NCBI RefSeq assembly: GCF_003390915.1
Contig: NZ_QMEM01000004.1
Location: forward strand, 124,001-188,000
Direction: 5' to 3'
DNA: 64,000 nucleotides
Source: Lewinella sp. IMCC34183
GTDB taxonomy: Bacteria; Bacteroidota; Bacteroidia; Chitinophagales; Saprospiraceae
Translations under genes and position numbers: made by a program
Shown: positions 49,802 to 57,981 of the stretch, piece by piece
Numbering within the stretch: position 1 is the stretch's first letter
How the letters are laid out: every line of letters begins with the position of its first letter
Notes under the pieces: model-generated
Seen by the model: only the letters and a program-made list of their open reading frames with translations
Database searches by the model: none
What the model was told of the DNA's origin: nothing

Positions 49802-50164
49802 ATGACTACCCAGCAACTTGCCGACCGTTTGGTCGAACTCTGCCGCCAGCAACAATCCACCCAGGCGTACCGGGAACTTTTCGCTCAGAATGCCAGTAGC
49901 CACGAAATGCCCGGCGTTCCCGGTGGCGACGTATTCGGCCTTGATCACCTGATCGCCAAGAGCGAGGCCTACGACGAAGGCATGACCGTGCACGCCCTTA
50001 CCTGTACGGAGCCGCTGGTCTACGAAAACTACTTCACCGTGGGCATGGGCATCGATGTCACCCGCGCAGACGGCAACCGCGTGCAGGAACACGAGATGTG
50101 CGTGTACCGGGTCCACAACGGCCAGATTGTGGAAGAGCGCTTCATCTACGAGATGCCGGGATAA
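49802..50164 (+). CDS. SnoaL/NTF2-like small protein
   Basis: 120 residues with the alpha+beta cone fold pattern: LADRLVELCRQQQSTQAYRE, then LFAQNASSHEMPG, a strand series (VYENYFTVGMGIDVTRADGN) and the final CVYRVHNGQIVEERFIYEMP. This is the SnoaL-like group, which includes small enzymes and ligand-binding proteins; the activity cannot be told. It has its own promoter with a neighbouring inverted repeat, so it may be individually regulated. A weak hairpin (CCGGC...GCCGG, then CCCGTTTTTC) follows at about 50253-50280. Confidence 0.8.
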   Translation: MTTQQLADRLVELCRQQQSTQAYRELFAQNASSHEMPGVPGGDVFGLDHLIAKSEAYDEGMTVHALTCTEPLVYENYFTVGMGIDVTRADGNRVQEHEMCVYRVHNGQIVEERFIYEMPG

Positions 50165-50289
50165 TCCCTCCCCACCGGCCTCCTCCGATGCGGTACGCGG
50201 ATACTTGCCCCAGTTGGCCAGCAGGCAACCGCGAACCGGACGTGCCGTGCCCCGGCTGAGCGGGCCGGTGGCTCCCGTTTTTCATCCCC

Positions 50290-50320
50290 TTGCGCAATAA
50301 ATTCAAAGATTGTACCTTTG
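50290..50320 (+). promoter_or_regulatory. promoter of tRNA-Leu
   Basis: TTG (50290-50292), 20-bp spacer, TACCTTTG (50313-50320), a perfect Bacteroidota -7 box with a -33 at proper distance. The tRNA begins 14 bp further on. This is the clearest promoter in the window. Confidence 0.7.
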
Positions 50321-50333
50321 CGGTCCTTTTTCC

Positions 50334-50415
50334 GCGGGTGTGGTGAAATTGGTATACACGCTAGATTTAGGATCTAGTGCCGCAAGGCGTGAAGGTTCGA
50401 GTCCTTTCACCCGCA
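50334..50415 (+). tRNA. tRNA-Leu, anticodon UAG
   Basis: Acceptor GCGGGTG (50334-50340) pairs with CACCCGC (50408-50414), discriminator A at 50415. The anticodon stem CTAGA/TCTAG carries loop TTTAGGA with anticodon TAG. A long variable arm (TGCCGCAAGGCGT) marks the class II tRNA, and the T-arm has TTCGAGT. The CCA end is not encoded. Followed by tig after 72 bp. Confidence 0.97.
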
Positions 50416-50446
50416 CACCTTTTCCGCCCTTCAGGGCGAATCGGAC

Positions 50447-50470
50447 GGCCTGCCACCCGGTAGGCCTTCT
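50447..50470 (+). terminator. hairpin between tRNA-Leu and tig
   Basis: GGCCTGCC and GGTAGGCC (50447-50466) pair with one G-U around ACCC and are followed by TTCTTTATAAAG. A smaller CGCCC-TTCA-GGGCG stem precedes it. It may end the tRNA transcript or reduce read-through into tig, 18 bp downstream. Confidence 0.5.
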
Positions 50471-50487
50471 TTATAAAGTATAAGCAA

Positions 50488-51855
50488 ATGGCTGAAGTAA
50501 CGTACGAGAAGACCGGACCGGTCACGGGTCGCATCCAACTCTTCTTTCCGAAAGAAGAACTGAGCAAGAAACTCAACGAAGAACTTAAGAAAGAGAGCAA
50601 GCGCGTCAGCATCAAGGGCTTCCGCAAGGGCAAGACCCCCCTGTCGGCCCTGCGCAAGCTGATGGGCAACCAGGTCTTCGGCCCGCTGCTCGACCGCAGC
50701 ATCCAGCAGGAGCTCTACACCTACATCGAAGAGAACGACCTCAAACTCATCTTCAGCCCCCTGCCCGACGAAAGTGAGCCCGTCGAGCAGATCAGTGCCG
50801 GCAACATCAAGGATCTGCGCCTGGCCTACGACCTCGGCCTGGAGCCCACCTTCGAGCTCCAGTTGCCGGAGCAGTCGTTCACGAAGTACGTCCTCGACAC
50901 CAACGATGAATTCCTCGACGAGCTCGTCGAGAACCTGCGCAAGCAGCGCGGCGAAACCAAGGAGATCGAGGAAGGCCCCATCGAAGCGGAAGATATCCTC
51001 GACGTGACCATCCAGGAAGTGGACGGTGAGCTGACCAACGAAACCAAGCTGTATGTAGACAACCTGCGCGAGGGCGTCAAGGAGCAACTCTCCGGCCAGA
51101 ACATCGGTACTACCGTTACCGTCGATGACCTCAGCCAGGTAGAAGAGAACGGCAGCGAGAGCCACGTACGCAAGTACCTGCTGGAGCTCGACGAGGAGCA
51201 GCAGGATACCGACCTCAGCGGCAAGTCCTTCACTATCACCGTCAACAAGATCAGCCGCCTCGTGCCGGCCGAGCTGAACGAGGAGTTCTATATCCAGTTC
51301 GACCCCGAAGGCAACGTCACCAACGAGGAGGAGCTGCGAGAGCGGCTCGCCGAGGAGAATGCCAAGGGCTTCAACGCCCAGGGCGTCTCGATGGCCAACT
51401 TCGAGATCCAGCGCGCGCTGGTCGAGGGCAACGACTTCGAACTGCCCATCGACCTCATGCACAAGCTGAGCAAGGACGACCAGGAAAGCAACTTCGAGCT
51501 CTTCGAACGGGGCGTCCGGTGGATGCTGATCCGCAACAAGGTCGCCACCGAAAAAGAGATCGAGCTGCAGTACGAGGACGTCCGCGCCGAAGCCCTGGAA
51601 TCGCTGATGCGGATGCTCGGCGGCCAGCGTCCGGCCTTCCTCAACGACGAGTTCCTGGACAACTACATCCAGAATATGCTCAAGGACGAGAAGCAGCGCG
51701 AGGAGCTCAGCAGCAACGCCATGGAGAAGAAGGTCATGGCCGCCATCCGCGAGGACATGAACCTGGTAGAGCAGCCCCTCTCCGTAGAAGAGTTCAACGA
51801 TACCATCAAGGCGTTCAACGAGGCCAATACCCCGCCGGCCGCCGAGGAGGAGTAG
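50488..51855 (+). CDS. tig: trigger factor, ribosome-bound chaperone
   Basis: 455 residues, typical of Bacteroidota trigger factors. The N-terminal ribosome-binding domain contains the signature KGFRKGKTPLSALRKLMGNQ (about 40-60). The middle domain corresponds to the FKBP-type part but is diverged (IEAEDILDVTIQEVDGELTN...), so prolyl isomerase activity is doubtful. The C-terminal arms are long acidic helices (NEEELRERLAEENAKGFNAQ; LMRMLGGQRPAFLNDEFLDN). It assists folding of nascent chains and stands in the classic order tig-clpP-clpX. Confidence 0.94.
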   Translation: MAEVTYEKTGPVTGRIQLFFPKEELSKKLNEELKKESKRVSIKGFRKGKTPLSALRKLMGNQVFGPLLDRSIQQELYTYIEENDLKLIFSPLPDESEPVEQISAGNIKDLRLAYDLGLEPTFELQLPEQSFTKYVLDTNDEFLDELVENLRKQRGETKEIEEGPIEAEDILDVTIQEVDGELTNETKLYVDNLREGVKEQLSGQNIGTTVTVDDLSQVEENGSESHVRKYLLELDEEQQDTDLSGKSFTITVNKISRLVPAELNEEFYIQFDPEGNVTNEEELRERLAEENAKGFNAQGVSMANFEIQRALVEGNDFELPIDLMHKLSKDDQESNFELFERGVRWMLIRNKVATEKEIELQYEDVRAEALESLMRMLGGQRPAFLNDEFLDNYIQNMLKDEKQREELSSNAMEKKVMAAIREDMNLVEQPLSVEEFNDTIKAFNEANTPPAAEEE

Positions 51856-51920
51856 GCGCTTCAACCCTAGCGCCCCCGGTGCCGTTTACGGGGAGAAGAA
51901 CTCTTAAAAATTAGAACGAT

Positions 51921-52637
51921 ATGACTCCCCAAGTCCCCCAGGATGAATTCATGAAGTACGCTACCCGCCACATGGGTATGAGTACGATGCACCTGGAGAA
52001 ATACGCCCAGTCCATCGGCGGCATGGCGCCGCCGCAGGTCACGGGCTTCTCACCCAACGTTATCGAGGAGCGGCAGATGAACGTAGCCGCCCTGGACGTC
52101 TTCAGCCGCCTGATGATGGACCGCATCATCTTCATGGGCGTAGCCGTGACCGACTACGTAGCCAACGTAGTACAAGCCCAGCTGCTCTTCCTCGAATCGG
52201 TGGATCCGAAGCGTGACGTGCAGATGTTCATCAACAGCCCCGGCGGCAGCGTGATCGCCGGCATGGGTATGTACGACACCATGCAGTACGTAACCCCCGA
52301 CGTGGCCACGATCTGTACCGGACTGGCGGCCTCGATGGGCTCCGTCCTGCTCGCCGCCGGCGAAAAGGGCAAGCGCTCCATCCTGCCCCACGCCCGCGTC
52401 ATGATCCACCAGCCCAGCGGTGGCATGCAGGGTCAGTTCTCCGACATGGAGATCAACTACCGCCTGATCTCGAAGCTGCGTGAGGAGCTGTACACTATCT
52501 TGGCCAACCATACGGGCCGCTCCTTCGAGGAGATCGAGAAGGACAGCGACCGCGACAACTGGATGACGGCGACCGAGGCCGTCAGCTACGGCCTGGTCGA
52601 CGAAGTGCTGAACCGGGAAAAGGCCGAGGACAAGTAA
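51921..52637 (+). CDS. clpP: ATP-dependent Clp protease proteolytic subunit
   Basis: 238 residues. The serine-protease triad is present: S138 in [16 protein letters not shown]163 in [16 protein letters not shown] and the aspartate in [36 protein letters not shown] is the substrate strand. The N-terminus is longer than in E. coli by about 30 residues (to about residue 35) and probably includes a propeptide or an accessory segment, as in other Bacteroidota. It forms the degradation chamber used with ClpX, encoded next. A strong terminator follows the stop, so clpX has its own start of transcription. Confidence 0.96.
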   Translation: MTPQVPQDEFMKYATRHMGMSTMHLEKYAQSIGGMAPPQVTGFSPNVIEERQMNVAALDVFSRLMMDRIIFMGVAVTDYVANVVQAQLLFLESVDPKRDVQMFINSPGGSVIAGMGMYDTMQYVTPDVATICTGLAASMGSVLLAAGEKGKRSILPHARVMIHQPSGGMQGQFSDMEINYRLISKLREELYTILANHTGRSFEEIEKDSDRDNWMTATEAVSYGLVDEVLNREKAEDK

Positions 52638-52665
52638 CCTCTCCCCTTTTCTCCCTACGACACAC

Positions 52666-52711
52666 CGGGCGGGCCGTACAGACGTAACGTCTTCCGGCCC
52701 GCCCGCTTTTT
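52666..52711 (+). terminator. rho-independent terminator after clpP
   Basis: Perfect 11-bp GC stem, CGGGCGGGCCG (52666-52676) with CGGCCCGCCCG (52695-52705), with an inner AGAC/GTCT pairing in the loop and then CTTTTTA. The best intrinsic terminator in the window. It separates clpP from clpX. Confidence 0.9.
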
Positions 52712-52744
52712 ACGCTATACCCACTTATACACACCCCCGACTTC

Positions 52745-54031
52745 ATGATGCGAGGTAAAAAACAAGATTTCCGCTGTTCCTTCTGCGGCCGCGACAAGAG
52801 CGACGCCCTGGTGCTGGTCGCCGGGCTGGACGCCCACATCTGCGAGGTTTGCGTCGAACAGGCCCAGGAAATCGTCGCCGAGGAACTCTACGGCGGCCTC
52901 AACCCCGAAGCCCAGGACGCACCGCCGAAGGAAGCCAAGGCGGGCAAATTCGAGTTCAAGCTCCCCAAGAATATCATCCCCAGCCAGATCAAAGAGCATC
53001 TGGACAAATACGTTATCGGCCAGGACGAGGCCAAGAAGATCCTCTCCGTCGCCGTCTACAACCACTACAAACGCCTCTCCCACCCCTCCACCAGCGACGA
53101 TGAGGTGCAGATCGAGAAGAGCAATATTCTCCTCGTCGGCCGCACCGGTACCGGCAAGACGCTGCTGGCAAAGACCATCGCCAAACTGCTGCAGGTCCCC
53201 TTCGCCATCGTCGACGCCACGGTATTTACCGAAGCCGGCTACGTAGGCGAGGACGTGGAAAGTATCCTCTCCCGCCTCCTGCAGGTCTGCGACTACAACG
53301 TGAGCGCCGCCGAGCACGGCATCGTGTACATCGACGAGATGGACAAGGTGGCCCGCAAGAGCGACAACCCCAGTATCACCCGCGACGTAAGCGGCGAGGG
53401 CGTACAGCAGGCCATGCTGAAGATGCTCGAGGGTACCGACGTAAACGTACCCCCCCAGGGTGGCCGCAAGCACCCCGAGCAAAAGCTCGTCAAGGTTAAT
53501 ACCCAGAATATCCTCTTCATCTGCGGCGGTGCTTTCGACGGTATCGAAAAGATCATCGCCCGCCGGACCAACACCAAGGTCATCGGCTACGGCAACGCCA
53601 ACAAGAAGCAGATCCGGGAGGAGGACATGCTCCAGTACATCACACACCGCGACGTGAAGCGCTACGGGATGATCCCCGAGCTGATCGGCCGCCTGCCCAT
53701 CATCTCCTTCCTGCGCCCCCTCGACCTCGACGCCATGAAGCGCATCCTCGTCGAGCCCCGCAACAGCCTGCTGCGGCAGTACCAGCACCTGTTCCGCCTG
53801 GAGGGCATCAACCTTACCTTCAGCGACGACGTGATCGAGTATATCGCCCAGACCGCCCTCGAATACGAGCTCGGCGCACGGGGCCTACGCTCCATCTGCG
53901 AAGCCATCATGACGGACGCCATGTTCGATCTACCCGGCCGCAAGGACGTGAAGCACTACACCATCGATACCGTCTACGCCAAGTCCAAGCTGGAAGGCGG
54001 CATGCTGGAGGTACTGAAGGCGGCGGCCTAG
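52745..54031 (+). CDS. clpX: ATP-dependent Clp protease unfoldase ClpX
   Basis: 428 residues. An N-terminal C4 zinc-binding domain (C11, C14, C33, C36: [17 protein letters not shown]) is followed by the AAA+ module: Walker [14 protein letters not shown] (about 131-143), pore loop [12 protein letters not shown] (about 164-175), Walker [13 protein letters not shown] (about 192-203), and [18 protein letters not shown] near the C-terminus with sensor-2 arginine. It unfolds tagged proteins and feeds them to ClpP. Two adjacent ATGs (52745, 52748) are possible starts. Confidence 0.97.
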   Translation: MMRGKKQDFRCSFCGRDKSDALVLVAGLDAHICEVCVEQAQEIVAEELYGGLNPEAQDAPPKEAKAGKFEFKLPKNIIPSQIKEHLDKYVIGQDEAKKILSVAVYNHYKRLSHPSTSDDEVQIEKSNILLVGRTGTGKTLLAKTIAKLLQVPFAIVDATVFTEAGYVGEDVESILSRLLQVCDYNVSAAEHGIVYIDEMDKVARKSDNPSITRDVSGEGVQQAMLKMLEGTDVNVPPQGGRKHPEQKLVKVNTQNILFICGGAFDGIEKIIARRTNTKVIGYGNANKKQIREEDMLQYITHRDVKRYGMIPELIGRLPIISFLRPLDLDAMKRILVEPRNSLLRQYQHLFRLEGINLTFSDDVIEYIAQTALEYELGARGLRSICEAIMTDAMFDLPGRKDVKHYTIDTVYAKSKLEGGMLEVLKAAA

Positions 54032-54165
54032 CCCGTTCCCCCCACCGGTTTTAAGCGGCACAATGAACGTGTCGGCCCCTTCCGCTGTCTCACATGCGGC
54101 GCGGGCACCGTTGCTCCGCCGCACCGTACACCCGACCCGCCCCCGCGGCGGCAAACCCCTTCCCT

Positions 54166-54819
54166 ATGGCCATTGACGCACAAGACCTGCGAGTCGACTA
54201 TCAGGCCGACGTACTCCTCGAAAAGGACGCTCCGGACGCCCCCTTCCCCCTGTTTGACCAGTGGTTCAAGGAGGCCAAGGACAGCGACGACCCCGAACCC
54301 AACGCCGTGGTGGTGGCGACCGTCAACGCCGACGGCCACCCCGCCGCCCGTACCGTCCTGCTGAAGGAAGTGACCGACCGCGGCTTCATCTTCTACACCA
54401 ACTACGACAGCCGCAAGGGCCACGAGATCGACGCCCACCCCCACGTGGCCATGGTGTTCAACTGGCTCGAGCTACAGCGGTCCGTCCGGATCGAGGGCCG
54501 CGTCGAGAAGCTCGACGAAGCCGCCTCCACCGAGTACTTCCAGAGCCGGCCCAAGAAGAGCCAGATCGGAGCCTGGACGAGCCCGCAGAGCGACGAGATC
54601 CCCGACCGGGAGTTCCTCGATAACCGCAAGGAGGAAATCGAGCAGCGCTTCGCCGATACCGAGGCCCTGCCCAAACCCGCGCACTGGGGCGGCTACGTTG
54701 TCATCCCCCACCTCATTGAATTCTGGCAGGGGCGCAGCAGCCGCCTGCACGACCGCCTGGCGTACACGCGCACGGACGCCGACGGCACCGAATGGACGCG
54801 CGTCCGCCTCGCTCCCTAA
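54166..54819 (+). CDS. pdxH: pyridoxamine/pyridoxine 5'-phosphate oxidase
   Basis: 217 residues; FMN enzyme that makes pyridoxal 5'-phosphate. FMN and substrate segments: ARTVLLKEVTDRGFIFYTNY (about 65-84), SRKGHEIDAHPHVAMVFNW, LELQRSVRIEGRVEKL, and the C-terminal WGGYVVIPHLIEFWQGRSSR LHDRL (about 178-203). ATG 54166 gives the standard length; the frame upstream is spacer. pdxA, for an earlier step, is at 60519. It follows clpX by 134 bp and is followed at 11 bp by an unknown gene. Confidence 0.95.
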   Translation: MAIDAQDLRVDYQADVLLEKDAPDAPFPLFDQWFKEAKDSDDPEPNAVVVATVNADGHPAARTVLLKEVTDRGFIFYTNYDSRKGHEIDAHPHVAMVFNWLELQRSVRIEGRVEKLDEAASTEYFQSRPKKSQIGAWTSPQSDEIPDREFLDNRKEEIEQRFADTEALPKPAHWGGYVVIPHLIEFWQGRSSRLHDRLAYTRTDADGTEWTRVRLAP

Positions 54820-54824
54820 CTTTG
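54817..54824 (+). promoter_or_regulatory. candidate -7 box overlapping the pdxH stop
   Basis: TAACTTTG matches TAnnTTTG and includes the pdxH TAA. The next ATG (54831) is 6 bp downstream, so this would again make a leaderless transcript. No clear -33 element. Confidence 0.35.
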
Positions 54825-54830
54825 CCGACT

Positions 54831-55202
54831 ATGCAGACCGACGCCAACTGGCTACAGCTACAGACCGACATCACCCCCTACCACGCCCCGCTCCACGAGG
54901 CGGCCACTACCGTTGTGGACGAAAAGGTCAGTAACTATCCCATCTTCGTGGCCTACGCCGGCGAGGACCTGGAGAGCCTGCCCGGTATCTTCGTGCTGGA
55001 GGTTCCCACGCCCCGGGCCCTGGTCTGGACCATCAACGTGACCACCCTCGAGGAGCTCGTGGCCCGGCAAGTGATCGACCGGGAAAAGGTCGACCCCTTC
55101 CGTAAGGTCTATAAGGAGCACCCCGACGCCTTTTGTTTCCTCATCATCGACGAGGCCGGCGGACGGTTTGGATTCGTAAACCAAAAGATCGGGCAGCTCT
55201 AG
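54831..55202 (+). CDS. conserved-looking soluble protein, unknown (123 aa)
   Basis: No signal or membrane segment. The sequence alternates strands and helices: VSNYPIFVAYAGEDLESLPG, IFVLEVPTPRALVWTINVTT, LEELVARQVIDREKVDPFRK, CFLIIDEAGGRFGFVNQ. I do not know the family. It lies 11 bp after pdxH and 29 bp before the next unknown gene on the same strand, suggesting a three-gene unit, but no functional link to vitamin B6 can be read from the sequence. Confidence 0.7.
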   Translation: MQTDANWLQLQTDITPYHAPLHEAATTVVDEKVSNYPIFVAYAGEDLESLPGIFVLEVPTPRALVWTINVTTLEELVARQVIDREKVDPFRKVYKEHPDAFCFLIIDEAGGRFGFVNQKIGQL

Positions 55203-55231
55203 CCCCGAACCCCGCACCCGCGGCCCCGCCC

Positions 55232-55693
55232 ATGATTTCAGAAGCCACCATTGACCGCACCCTCGACCGCCTGGAAAACGACGGAGCGGAATACGAGGCC
55301 CAGATCCGCGACTTCGCGGAGAGCCAGCCGGAGCTGATGGAGTACCTGACCAACGAAGACGTCGAGGCCTTCACCGACGACGAGCGCGACCTGCTGCTCT
55401 TCGCGGCCCTCGTCATCTTTCAGGCGGTCGACGACGAGCGATCCGGCCTGAGCGAAGTCAGCGGCGAGGCCATTTCCCAGGCCGAGGAGCGCAACTACGA
55501 GATCTTCGCCGCCAGCAAGGCCCCCACCCTGCGCGACTGGCTGACCCCCTTCTTCGAAGCCAGCGACGAGGAAGAGCTGCTGGCCTTCGTGGAGGACCTC
55601 ACCCTGTCGGAAGACGAAGAAAACGCTATCTCCGCCGAGGCCCGTGAGCCCTTCTTCGTGACCCTGAAGACGGTGATCGACGTACTTACCTGA
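55232..55693 (+). CDS. acidic helical protein, unknown (153 aa)
   Basis: Strongly acidic, mostly helical, no signal. It opens MISEATIDRTLDRLENDGAE and ends REPFFVTLKTVIDVLT. Phrases such as ERDLLLFAALVIFQAVDDER and FFEASDEEELLAFVEDLTLS suggest a helical bundle. Family not recognised. ATG 55232 is used; the open frame to 55133 overlaps the preceding gene. Its 3' end overlaps the convergent MFS gene by 8 bp. Confidence 0.7.
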   Translation: MISEATIDRTLDRLENDGAEYEAQIRDFAESQPELMEYLTNEDVEAFTDDERDLLLFAALVIFQAVDDERSGLSEVSGEAISQAEERNYEIFAASKAPTLRDWLTPFFEASDEEELLAFVEDLTLSEDEENAISAEAREPFFVTLKTVIDVLT

Positions 55694-56948
55694 AGGCGAG
55701 CTCCCGCTGCCGGGCCTCCCGCGCCCCGTCGATCGTGAGCAAGTATAACAACCCCACCACGCCCAGGCCCGAAACGGCATAGATGGAGACGGCGTAGCCG
55801 AAGTATTCCGCCAACTGGAAGCCCAGGAGGGGCGTGAGGATAAACGCGAGGGAAAAACTGGCCGAGAGCAACCCCAGGTACTCGCCCCGCCGGGCCGGCG
55901 GCGCGTGCTTGGCGACGTAGGTACTCGTAAAGGGCATGAAGAGGATCTCCCCGAAAGTGATCAGGAGTATCCAGACAATTAGCAGCGCGTAGCCCGTGAG
56001 TACGGCCAGCGGCAGAATGAAGTAGCCCGCCAGGATCAGCACCGTACCGCCCAGCATGACGTAGAGCGGGCGGTAGCGTCGGTCGGCCACGTATACCATG
56101 GGCATTTCCACGGCCACGATGGTCACGCCGCTGATGGTGAGCAGCAGGCCGAACTGCCCCTCGGTGTAGCCCTGCTGGGTGAGGTAGACCGGCACCGTAC
56201 TGAAGATCTGGAAAAAGCAGGTGATGACGCAGGCGTTGGCCAGGACCATGCGGATCAACCAGGGTTGCCGCATCCCGGACCGTGTTTCGGCAAGCGGAGC
56301 ACCTTCCGGCGGGGTCGCAGGTGCGGTGGATGCCAGGGGCCGCGCCGTCTCGTCGGCCGGAAGCGCCACCAGGAACAGCGCGGCCGCCAGCCAGAAAGTG
56401 AGCCCGTCAGCCCAGAACAGGCTTTCGTAGCCGTATACGGCGATAAGCAGGCCACCCAGGGCGGGGCCGATCGAGAAGCCAAGGTTGGCGGCCAGGCGTT
56501 GCAAGCCGTAGCACTGGGTGAGGGAATCGGGCGGGGCGTACACCGCGATCGCCGCCCGGTTGGCGGGGCGGAAGGCATCGGCCGTCAGGGAGGTGAGGAA
56601 AACCAGAATACACAGCGGCCAGAAGGAAGTAACCTGCCCGATGAGGATGTGCAAGCCCCCGGCAATGATCAGGCTGAAGACCATGATGTGCCAGGAACCG
56701 TAGCGGTCGTTGAGCAGGCCCCCGACGTAGTTGCCGACGATGCCGCCGGCGCCGAAGGCCCCCATGACCCAGCCGGCGTCGGTGGCCGAGTAGCCCATGG
56801 CGTTGACCAGGTAGACCGACAGGAAGGCGATCACCATGGCACCGCTGCGATTGATCACCATCACCAGGGACAACAGCCATACTTTCCGGGGCAAACCGGA
56901 GAAGGACCGGACGTATAACCGGCGGACGCGGGGCAGCAGAGGGATCAT
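55686..56948 (-). CDS. MFS transporter of unknown substrate
   Basis: 420 residues, 12 predicted helices. The N-terminus has LSLVMVINRSGAMVIAFLSV, then loop 2-3 with YVGGLLNDRYGSWHIMVFSL (G-x3-D-R-x-G), and a central hydrophilic loop (about 195-225). The second half has VYVADRRYRPLYVMLGGTVL and a late LLSASFSLAFILTPLLGFQL. The AAIAVYAPPDSLTQCYGLQR wording is like the MdtH/YfcJ-type efflux carriers. It is divergent from the alpha/beta hydrolase gene. Confidence 0.85.
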   Translation of the reverse strand: MIPLLPRVRRLYVRSFSGLPRKVWLLSLVMVINRSGAMVIAFLSVYLVNAMGYSATDAGWVMGAFGAGGIVGNYVGGLLNDRYGSWHIMVFSLIIAGGLHILIGQVTSFWPLCILVFLTSLTADAFRPANRAAIAVYAPPDSLTQCYGLQRLAANLGFSIGPALGGLLIAVYGYESLFWADGLTFWLAAALFLVALPADETARPLASTAPATPPEGAPLAETRSGMRQPWLIRMVLANACVITCFFQIFSTVPVYLTQQGYTEGQFGLLLTISGVTIVAVEMPMVYVADRRYRPLYVMLGGTVLILAGYFILPLAVLTGYALLIVWILLITFGEILFMPFTSTYVAKHAPPARRGEYLGLLSASFSLAFILTPLLGFQLAEYFGYAVSIYAVSGLGVVGLLYLLTIDGAREARQRELAFR

Positions 56949-57009
56949 GACGCGGGGCTAAGGAGGGAGATAACGACCCGTTCCGTGCACAAGTTCCCGT
57001 AATGAATTT

Positions 57010-57017
57010 TAAGTTTG
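57010..57017 (+). promoter_or_regulatory. candidate -7 box of the alpha/beta hydrolase gene
   Basis: TAAGTTTG, perfect TAnnTTTG, 24 bp before ATG 57042. No good -33 element is visible at 19-21 bp. Confidence 0.4.
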
Positions 57018-57041
57018 TCCCTACAAATCGCCCGAACCGCC

Positions 57042-57905
57042 ATGGCCGGCAGGAAAGAAAAGTTCGTCATCGGGAGCATCCGCAGGTTGCTCAACGGTAC
57101 GGCACGCATGTCGCGCCGCCAGGCCGGTGCATTGGGATACTACCTGCTGAGCAAGCCGCGGCGGGCGGCCGACGAGCCCCTGAGCACCGCCTTTATGGAG
57201 CAGGCACAACGCTACACCATCGATGCGGCGGGTACCAAGGTGCAGTGCTTTCACTGGCCGGGCAAGGGGCCGAGCGTGCTGCTCCTGCACGGTTGGGAAA
57301 GCCATACGGGACGGTGGTTCGCCTTCTTCGAGCCACTGCGGGCGGCGGGCTATTCCATCTACGCCTTCGACGCGCCCGCCCACGGGAAGAGCGGCGGCAG
57401 CCGGTTCAGCGCCCTCATCTACGCCGAGGCCCTGGCCGACTACCTGGGCTACCATGAGTTTGCGCCCGACTACTGGATCGCCCACTCGGCGGGCGGGATG
57501 GCCGCGATCCTTTACCTGACCGAGATGGAGGCCCGCTACGTACCCAGCCAGCTGGTGAGTATGGCCGTGCCGGGTGAGCTGGAGCACTTCATCGACAAGT
57601 TCTGCGATTTTCTGGGCGTCCACGAAAAGGTGAAAAAGGGGATCGACGATCAGTTCCGGCGGAAACTGGACGTAAGCTATTCCGATATCTCCTTTGTCAA
57701 CTACGCCCGCAACCTGCAGGTGCCGGGACTGATCATTCACGACGAATGCGACGACCTGGCCCCCATCGCCAGCGCCTACCTGATGCACGAGAACTGGGCG
57801 GGGTCGACCCTCATCACCACCCGCGACTGCGGCCACAGCCTCACCGGGGAACTCGTACCCGCCCTCGTACTCGAGTACCTGCGCCACTGCCACGTAACTC
57901 CGTAA
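57042..57905 (+). CDS. alpha/beta hydrolase
   Basis: 287 residues. Oxyanion region LLLHGWESHTGRW (about 82-94), YAFDAPAHGKSGGSR, nucleophile elbow IAHSAGGMAAILYL (Ser at about 149; the first Gly of G-x-S-x-G is Ala), acid residue in IIHDECDDLAPI and histidine in RDCGHSLTGE. All three catalytic residues are present. The substrate is unknown; esterases, lipases and small-molecule hydrolases share this plan. The frame extends to a TTG at 57015, but ATG 57042 is preferred. Followed 76 bp later by HMG-CoA synthase. Confidence 0.87.
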   Translation: MAGRKEKFVIGSIRRLLNGTARMSRRQAGALGYYLLSKPRRAADEPLSTAFMEQAQRYTIDAAGTKVQCFHWPGKGPSVLLLHGWESHTGRWFAFFEPLRAAGYSIYAFDAPAHGKSGGSRFSALIYAEALADYLGYHEFAPDYWIAHSAGGMAAILYLTEMEARYVPSQLVSMAVPGELEHFIDKFCDFLGVHEKVKKGIDDQFRRKLDVSYSDISFVNYARNLQVPGLIIHDECDDLAPIASAYLMHENWAGSTLITTRDCGHSLTGELVPALVLEYLRHCHVTP

Positions 57906-57981
57906 GGGGGGAAAGCCGCCGCGGGTAAAACCATGCGCCGCCCGCCGCCGTTGGATACGATAGCTACCAACCTATCGCAAC

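Noticed and set aside
50431-51864. 477-residue open frame antisense to trigger factor
   Set aside because: Leu/Val/Asp mirror translation of tig; tig motifs are unmistakable on the + strand.
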